Assembly: GCA_003168295.1 (NCBI GenBank)
Contig: PMST01000172.1
Location: 1 to 18,127 of the forward strand
Direction of reading: 5' to 3'
DNA length: 18,127 bases
Source of the DNA: Actinomycetota bacterium
GTDB lineage: Bacteria; Actinomycetota; Actinomycetes; Streptosporangiales; Streptosporangiaceae
The notes beneath the pieces are model-generated. The model had not been told where the DNA came from. It searched no databases and saw only the letters and a list, made by a program, of their open reading frames with translations. Of this stretch, positions 14,266 through 18,127 are shown piece by piece. The first letter of the stretch is position 1, and each line of letters opens with the position of its first letter. The position numbers and the translations under genes are program-made.

Positions 14266-15107
14266 GTCCAGCTCCGGTTATTTTCTCCGCGGTCCCGACG
14301 CTCTTCGGGCCAGGAGGTGAGCTGGATCTCGACGCCAACCGGGCCCTGCACAAGTTCGTGGCCGGCTTGGTGGACGGGCTGTTCGTCGCCGGGACGACCG
14401 GGGAGTTCCCGGCCCTGGAGGACGCGGAAAGGCTGTCGCTGATCGAGCTGGCGCTCGAGCAGGCGGGCTCCGATCGCGTCATCGCGCACATCGGCGCCCC
14501 GGACGCCCGGCACGCCGGCCGGCTGGCCCGGGCGGCGGTCGCCCTGGGGGTCACCCGGATCGCGGCGATCACGCCCTACTACCTGCCGGCCCGGCCCGAT
14601 GAGCTGATCGCGCACTACCGCGCCATCCGCGACGCCGCTTCCGGTCCCGAGCTCTACGCCTATATTTTTCCGGAACGGACGGGGCTGCCTGTGTCCGCCA
14701 CCCTCTTCGCCCGCGTGGCGGAGGCGGCCGGCCTGGCCGGAGCCAAGATCAGCGGCTCGGCCGCGGGCGAGCTGGCCGATTACGTCGCGGCCGCACCCGG
14801 CCTGCGGTTCTTCTCCGGTGCCGACGCGAACCCGGCGGCCACGATGCGGGCCGGCGGCGCGGGCGTGATCTCCGGGCGGAGCTCGGCTTATCCCGAGGTG
14901 TACGCGGCCGTGAAGCACCAGCCGCAGGCTCAGGAGACGATTGACCAGATTGTCGCCCTGGGGGCGAGCGTGGGGCGGCTGAAGCACGCGCTGCGGCTGC
15001 GCGGCTTCGGCAGCGGCGCGGCCAGGATGACCGTCGACCCGCCTGACGCGGAGACCGGCGCCGCTATCGCCGCCTTGGTCGCGGCCGCGCAAATGTATAC
15101 AGGCTAA
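14262..15107 (+). CDS. Dihydrodipicolinate synthase/N-acetylneuraminate lyase family aldolase
   Basis: A 281-residue class I aldolase of the DapA/NanA superfamily, in which pyruvate or another 2-keto acid forms a Schiff base with lysine. The Schiff-base Lys is residue 162 (GLAGAKISG). The catalytic Tyr134 lies in YIFPERTG, equivalent to YNVPSRTG of DapA, and Thr45-Thr46 in AGTTGEFPALEDAE. Length and motif spacing are nearly those of E. coli DapA (Lys161, Tyr133). The GTG start at 14262 overlaps the previous stop (GTGA) and has AAGGGAG in front. No lysine-pathway neighbours are present, and the motifs fit sugar-acid or hydroxyproline-type aldolases as well as DapA, so the substrate is open. 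Convergent with the phosphotransferase gene across a hairpin-rich gap. Confidence 0.9.
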   Translation: MSPAPVIFSAVPTLFGPGGELDLDANRALHKFVAGLVDGLFVAGTTGEFPALEDAERLSLIELALEQAGSDRVIAHIGAPDARHAGRLARAAVALGVTRIAAITPYYLPARPDELIAHYRAIRDAASGPELYAYIFPERTGLPVSATLFARVAEAAGLAGAKISGSAAGELADYVAAAPGLRFFSGADANPAATMRAGGAGVISGRSSAYPEVYAAVKHQPQAQETIDQIVALGASVGRLKHALRLRGFGSGAARMTVDPPDAETGAAIAALVAAAQMYTG

Positions 15108-15147
15108 GGCGTGAACCCGGACCGGGGGTAGCGCGTCGTGTTATGTA

Positions 15148-15264
15148 GAGGTCCGGCGCAAGCGGGGCGCCGGACCTCAAACCAGCTCGGCAGGCGGAAG
15201 CCGGGCGACAGGCCCGGCGAAAGCAGGGCACCGGGCATTCGTCCGGTGCGAGCGGGGCGCCGGG
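15148..15264. repeat. Cluster of GC-rich inverted repeats between convergent genes
   Basis: The first element is a perfect 12-bp stem, GAGGTCCGGCGC (15148-15159) with its complement at 15167-15178 and a 7-base loop. Then come GCCGGG/CCCGGC (15200-15205, 15213-15218) and GCACCGG/CCGGTGC (15228-15234, 15243-15249). Three related units of about 23 bases sharing the core GCGGGGCGCCGG or a variant begin near 15154, 15213 and 15242. Placed between a + and a - gene with no T-tract on either side, they may act as a bidirectional terminator or be a small repeat family. Confidence 0.65.
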
Positions 15265-15278
15265 TTCTGTCAGGCCCG

Positions 15279-16409
15279 TTACAGGTCCGCGTCGAGCACT
15301 TCATGTGCGCGGTTGACCAGCGCAGGGACGGCGAGACCGTCCTGGTCGAAGCCTTCACCTACCGTCTGGTGCTGCAGGTAGCGGGCATTGATGCCCTCGA
15401 GCACGACGGCGAGCTTGAAATAGCCGAACGCCACGTAGTAGCCGATCCGCGAGATGTCACGGCCGGTCCGTTCGGCGTACGCGGCGGCGAACTCGGCCCG
15501 GGACAGGAAACCCGGGCTCGCGGTGGCATCGGTCGAGACGCCGCGGGCCGGCGGGGTCGGCGCGTCCGGAGTCGCGGCCGCCGAGTCCGGGGCGTTCGGG
15601 TCCCCGGCCACCGGGTTGAGCCAGCCCTCTTCGCCCGGGTCGGTCCAGTAGACCAGGGTCAGGCCCAGGTCCGCCAGCGGGTCGCCGATGGTGGCCATCT
15701 CCCAGTCCACGACGGCCGTGATTACAGGCTGCGGCGCCACCGTCACCAGCACGTTGTCGAGCCGGAAGTCGCCGTGGACCAGCGTCGCCTCGCCTTCCGC
15801 GGGGAGCTGCTCCGTGAGCCTGGCCACCAGCTCGCCGTAGCCGGGGACGTCCCGGGTCACCGACAGGTCCCACTGCCGCTGCCAGCGAGCGAGCTGGCGC
15901 GTGAGGTACCCCGTCCCCCGGCCCAGGCCGGCCAGGCCGACCGCTTCGACGTCCACGCCGTGGATCGCGGCGAGCATGTCGGCCAGGCCCTCGGACAGAT
16001 CCCGCGCCTGGACTTCGGTCAGCACGGCCGCGTCCTGCCGGGTCCGGATCACCGCCCCGGGCACGTGCTCCATCAGGTAGAAGGGCGCGCCGATGACCTC
16101 CGTATCGTCACAGAACGCTACCGGCTCGGCGACCGGCACCCGCGTCCCGGACAGCCCGCTCAGGACGCGGTACTCCCGGCCCATGTCATGGGCGGTGGGC
16201 AGCACATGGCCGAGCGGCGGACGGCGGAGCACGAGCAGGCGGGGCTCTCCGGCGCGGGCGACCGTCAGGCGGTAGGTCAAGTTGGAGCGACCGCCGGCGA
16301 TCAGCTGGACATCGACCAGCTCAGAAGGCTCGCCGCCGATGGTGTCATTGAGCCAGCCTTCGAGCCGGACAGGGCTGGGAATTCCCGGAGGACTGCTGCT
16401 AACGGTCAT
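15279..16409 (-). CDS. APH-fold phosphotransferase family protein
   Basis: A 376-residue kinase-like protein of the aminoglycoside phosphotransferase family (Pfam APH), of the type often found near acyl-CoA dehydrogenases. The N-lobe has GGRSNLTYRL (nucleotide loop) and LLVLRRPP with the phosphate-binding Lys position replaced by Arg. The catalytic loop is VHGDFRLDN (His212-Asn219), and the metal-binding motif is VVDWEMATIGDPLADLG (Asp235). The C-terminal FKLAVVLEGINARY segment is typical of the ACAD10/11-like subgroup rather than of resistance enzymes, so antibiotic resistance should not be assumed. A Pro/Ala/Thr-rich insert of about 35 residues (NPVAGDPNAPDSAAATPDAP onward) sits after the metal motif. 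ATG 16409 has only a weak GGTAG upstream. Substrate unknown, possibly a hydroxyacyl or small alcohol. Confidence 0.92.
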   Translation of the reverse strand: MTVSSSPPGIPSPVRLEGWLNDTIGGEPSELVDVQLIAGGRSNLTYRLTVARAGEPRLLVLRRPPLGHVLPTAHDMGREYRVLSGLSGTRVPVAEPVAFCDDTEVIGAPFYLMEHVPGAVIRTRQDAAVLTEVQARDLSEGLADMLAAIHGVDVEAVGLAGLGRGTGYLTRQLARWQRQWDLSVTRDVPGYGELVARLTEQLPAEGEATLVHGDFRLDNVLVTVAPQPVITAVVDWEMATIGDPLADLGLTLVYWTDPGEEGWLNPVAGDPNAPDSAAATPDAPTPPARGVSTDATASPGFLSRAEFAAAYAERTGRDISRIGYYVAFGYFKLAVVLEGINARYLQHQTVGEGFDQDGLAVPALVNRAHEVLDADL

Positions 16410-16469
16410 GATCTACCGAATCGTAGCTGGAACAGAACGTGAAATCTTAACGCGCTACCTATGGACTAA

Positions 16470-16482
16470 TCACCAATGGTGA
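16470..16482. promoter_or_regulatory. 13-bp palindrome between divergent genes
   Basis: TCACCA-A-TGGTGA is a perfect dyad with a single central base. It lies midway between the phosphotransferase start (16409, -) and the amidase-like start (16505, +). A shared operator is possible. No convincing -35/-10 pair is visible beside it. Confidence 0.35.
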
Positions 16483-16504
16483 CGTAAGCAGATAAAGGGA
16501 ACGT

Positions 16505-17239
16505 ATGAGGTCTAGACCGTTTCATCTTGGGAGGGACTCTGTGGCAGACGCGTGGATGCCGGGTGCCAGATGCATCCGGGCACAGACCGACGGGGGAATG
16601 CTGTCGGGAGGCGCGCCGCGTGTCGTCTGGCTTACTCTCGGCGCCGACCCGCGCCACATCTCGGTCGGGTCGGCCGCTCAGCGGCTCAATCAGGAAGACC
16701 GGCCGCCCCACCTGGTCTGGGACCCGCTGACCGGAGACATCGCGCAGCTGCTGCCGATCGTCCGGGCGGGCTGCGCGCTGGGCACGCCCGAGCACCTCGA
16801 CTACGCCCCCGACCAGCTTCCCTACCGCCCCGCGGGGGTTAACCGGGAGGGCAGGCTGTGCGTCCAGATCGGAGTTCTCGGTTCGGCCAGGGAACCGTTC
16901 ACCAGCTACCCGATGACCGGGCTCGCCCCCATCTTGTCCTGGCTCGACACCTGGCAGATCCCGCGACGCTGGCCGGCCGGCCAGCCCGCCCCGTTCCGCC
17001 AGCTGGCCCGGCCGCGTAGCCGCGCCCTGTGGGCCCGTGGCGGCCATTACGGCGCCTCCCAGGTCCCCGGATGCGACAGCATCGGACCAGGCAGCATCGA
17101 CATCGACCATCTCACCAGCCTAGACGTCCTAACCACGGACCTGCCTGACCCTCCCAGAACGAATGGCTCCCCCGTCCACCTAAGGCCCCGCGCCCCACGC
17201 AGGATCGAAGCCCCCTCCCTATCCGCCGCCGGAGTATGA
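16505..17239 (+). CDS. Amidase_2-like (peptidoglycan amidase fold) protein with all catalytic residues lost
   Basis: A 244-residue protein related to actinobacterial N-acetylmuramoyl-L-alanine amidases that start IWMPGA..VWHTTE and carry QIEVVG and GHSQVPG..HWDPG. Recognisable here: AWMPGARCI, GGAPRVVWLT, HLVWDPLTGDIAQLLP, NREGRLCVQIGVLG, PFTSYPMTGLAPILSWLD and GGHYGASQVPGCDSIGPGSI. The AmpD-type zinc ligands and catalytic Glu align with Leu43 (for His), Ala184 (for His), Gly194 (for Asp) and Gly123 (for Glu), so hydrolysis is not expected. The fold-determining neighbours are kept, suggesting a wall-binding or regulatory pseudoenzyme rather than random decay. No signal peptide is evident. ATG 16505 has AAAGGGA four bases upstream; GTG 16541 (MADAWMPG) is the family-like alternative start. 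The last 40 residues are Pro/Arg-rich. Confidence 0.75.
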   Translation: MRSRPFHLGRDSVADAWMPGARCIRAQTDGGMLSGGAPRVVWLTLGADPRHISVGSAAQRLNQEDRPPHLVWDPLTGDIAQLLPIVRAGCALGTPEHLDYAPDQLPYRPAGVNREGRLCVQIGVLGSAREPFTSYPMTGLAPILSWLDTWQIPRRWPAGQPAPFRQLARPRSRALWARGGHYGASQVPGCDSIGPGSIDIDHLTSLDVLTTDLPDPPRTNGSPVHLRPRAPRRIEAPSLSAAGV

Positions 17240-17264
17240 CCCCACCGGCGTAACGTGAAGCGTT

Positions 17265-17918
17265 ATGACCGTTCCTGACCTGTCCAGTACCCCGCGTACC
17301 GGGCTGCGGCGGCACCGTGAGCGCGGCCGGACCGATCGCGATGACCTCTACGCCGTGCTCGACGCCGGATTGATCTGCCATCTCGGCGTCATCGCCGACG
17401 GCGCGCCTCGCGTGCTCCCCACCGGGTACGGCCGGGTCGACGACACCCTCTACCTGCACGGGTCGTCGGCGAACACGACCATGGCCGCAGCAGCTGGCGG
17501 CCAGGTCTGCGTCACCGTGACCCACCTGGACGGGATGGTTTATGCGCGGGCGGTGTTCAACCACTCGATGAACTACCGCAGCGCCATGATCTACGGGACC
17601 GCGCGACTGCTCACCGACCCGGCCGAGCGGATCGAGGCTCTCCGGGTCATCACCGAGCACCTCACGCCCGGCCAGTGGTCCTACGCGCGCCAGCCCAGCA
17701 CCAAGGAACTGGCCGCCACGTCCGTCCTGGCGCTTCCGCTCGCCGAGGCCTCGGTCAAGATCCGTGACGGCGATCCGTCCGATGAGCCGGAGGACTATGC
17801 GCTGGACGTGTGGGCCGGGGTGGTACCGGTGACGACTTCGTTCGGGAAACCGGAGCCTGATGCCGCGCTGCGGCCGGGGATCGCCACCCCGGCACACATC
17901 CGGGAGGGCGAGGGCTGA
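17265..17918 (+). CDS. FMN-binding split-barrel (pyridoxamine phosphate oxidase-like) protein
   Basis: A 217-residue flavin-binding protein of the PPOX-like Pyridox_ox_2/NimA-type group, cytosolic. The typical blocks are LICHLGVIADGAPRVLPTGY, DTLYLHGSSANTTM, VCVTVTHLDGMVYARAVFNH, SMNYRSAMIYGTARLL and LALPLAEASVKIRDG. Family members bind FMN or F420 and reduce diverse substrates, so the physiological reaction is unknown. It is not the true PdxH, because the length and motifs differ. The ATG at 17265 has no Shine-Dalgarno sequence. TAACGT (17251-17256) lies eight bases upstream, so a leaderless transcript is likely. It starts 25 bases after the preceding gene but probably has its own promoter. 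Confidence 0.92.
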   Translation: MTVPDLSSTPRTGLRRHRERGRTDRDDLYAVLDAGLICHLGVIADGAPRVLPTGYGRVDDTLYLHGSSANTTMAAAAGGQVCVTVTHLDGMVYARAVFNHSMNYRSAMIYGTARLLTDPAERIEALRVITEHLTPGQWSYARQPSTKELAATSVLALPLAEASVKIRDGDPSDEPEDYALDVWAGVVPVTTSFGKPEPDAALRPGIATPAHIREGEG

Positions 17919-17987
17919 TAGCGGTATTCGTTCCGCAAAAAGGGCTTTGCTGGCAACGCACGGCAGCCAAGGTCATACTCTGTGAGG

Positions 17988-18127
17988 ATGAACGACCGGC
18001 TCGTGTGGATCGACTGCGAGATGACCGGGCTCGATATCGAACGCGACGCCCTCATCGAGATCGCGTGCTTGGTGACCGACGGCGAGCTCAACCTGCTTGA
18101 CGAGGGCATCGACCTGATTATCAAGCC
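17988..18127 (+). CDS. orn: Oligoribonuclease, N-terminal part (cut by window edge)
   Basis: Oligoribonuclease is the 3'-5' exonuclease that degrades 2-5 nt RNAs and pGpG in the cytosol. The first 46 residues are present. [20 protein letters not shown] carries the first DEDDh exonuclease motif (Asp9, Glu11), followed by [20 protein letters not shown]. The ATG at 17988 is preceded directly by GAGG, too close for a normal ribosome site. CATACT (17974-17979) sits eight bases upstream, so translation may be leaderless. The remaining DEDD motifs lie beyond the window. Confidence 0.95.
   Translation, partial: MNDRLVWIDCEMTGLDIERDALIEIACLVTDGELNLLDEGIDLIIK

Noticed and set aside
15279..16409. Aminoglycoside resistance gene
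   Set aside because: The motifs fit the broad APH-fold family of the ACAD10/11-like type, not a known resistance subgroup.
17919..17960. Terminator between the FMN protein and orn
   Set aside because: Only 4-5 bp stems (GCGG/CCGC, GCAAA/TTTGC) with no proper U-tract; too weak to call.

Overview
The window is high-GC and gene-dense and comes from an actinomycete. The strongest markers are a mycothiol ligase (mshC), an actinobacterial 10-methyl fatty acid pair (tmsA/tmsB), a DUF4192 protein, very GC-rich third codon positions and several start codons that look leaderless. The combination would fit Streptosporangiales/Thermomonosporaceae-like or related filamentous lineages, but the sequence alone does not settle the genus.

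Layout. 1-1991 (-): leuS, cut off by the window edge, with a candidate leucine-codon attenuator leader at 2064-2161. 2295-2333: a 17-bp palindromic operator in the promoter region of a + strand gene (2352-3839). That gene encodes a stand-alone, catalytically degenerate polyketide-synthase-type acyltransferase, with what looks like a ketosynthase N-terminal relic before it. 3832-6591 (-): tmsA then tmsB, the FAD reductase and SAM methyltransferase that make 10-methyl branched fatty acids. tmsB carries five apparent frameshifts and tmsA one near its end. 6750-7874 (-): DUF4192. 8000-9424 (-): mshC, with a clear terminator and a leaderless-type promoter. 9547-11956 (-): amidase preceded by an IclR regulator whose promoter overlaps an inverted repeat. 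12047-13667 (-): a CPBP-type membrane protein and an M50-type membrane metalloprotease, linked by a 16-codon repeat ORF that overlaps both neighbours by ATGA. 13780-15107 (+): a four-helix membrane protein translationally coupled to a DapA-family aldolase. 15148-15264: a cluster of GC-rich inverted repeats between convergent genes. 15279-16409 (-): APH-fold phosphotransferase. 16505-17239 (+): an Amidase_2-like protein that has lost every catalytic and zinc residue I can place. 17265-17918 (+): FMN-binding split-barrel protein. 17988-18127 (+): start of oligoribonuclease (orn), cut by the window edge.

How the genes work together. Most neighbours are independent housekeeping or accessory units. 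Functional linkage is supported for tmsA-tmsB (consecutive steps on the same lipid), IclR-amidase (regulator beside enzyme), CPBP-miniORF-M50 (stop/start coupling) and membrane protein-DapA (GTGA overlap). The less ordinary content is the leuS attenuator, two independent pseudoenzymes (acyltransferase-like and amidase-like), the frameshift cluster over the lipid genes and the repeat-built mini-ORF. I saw no tRNA, rRNA, CRISPR array, transposase or phage integration site.
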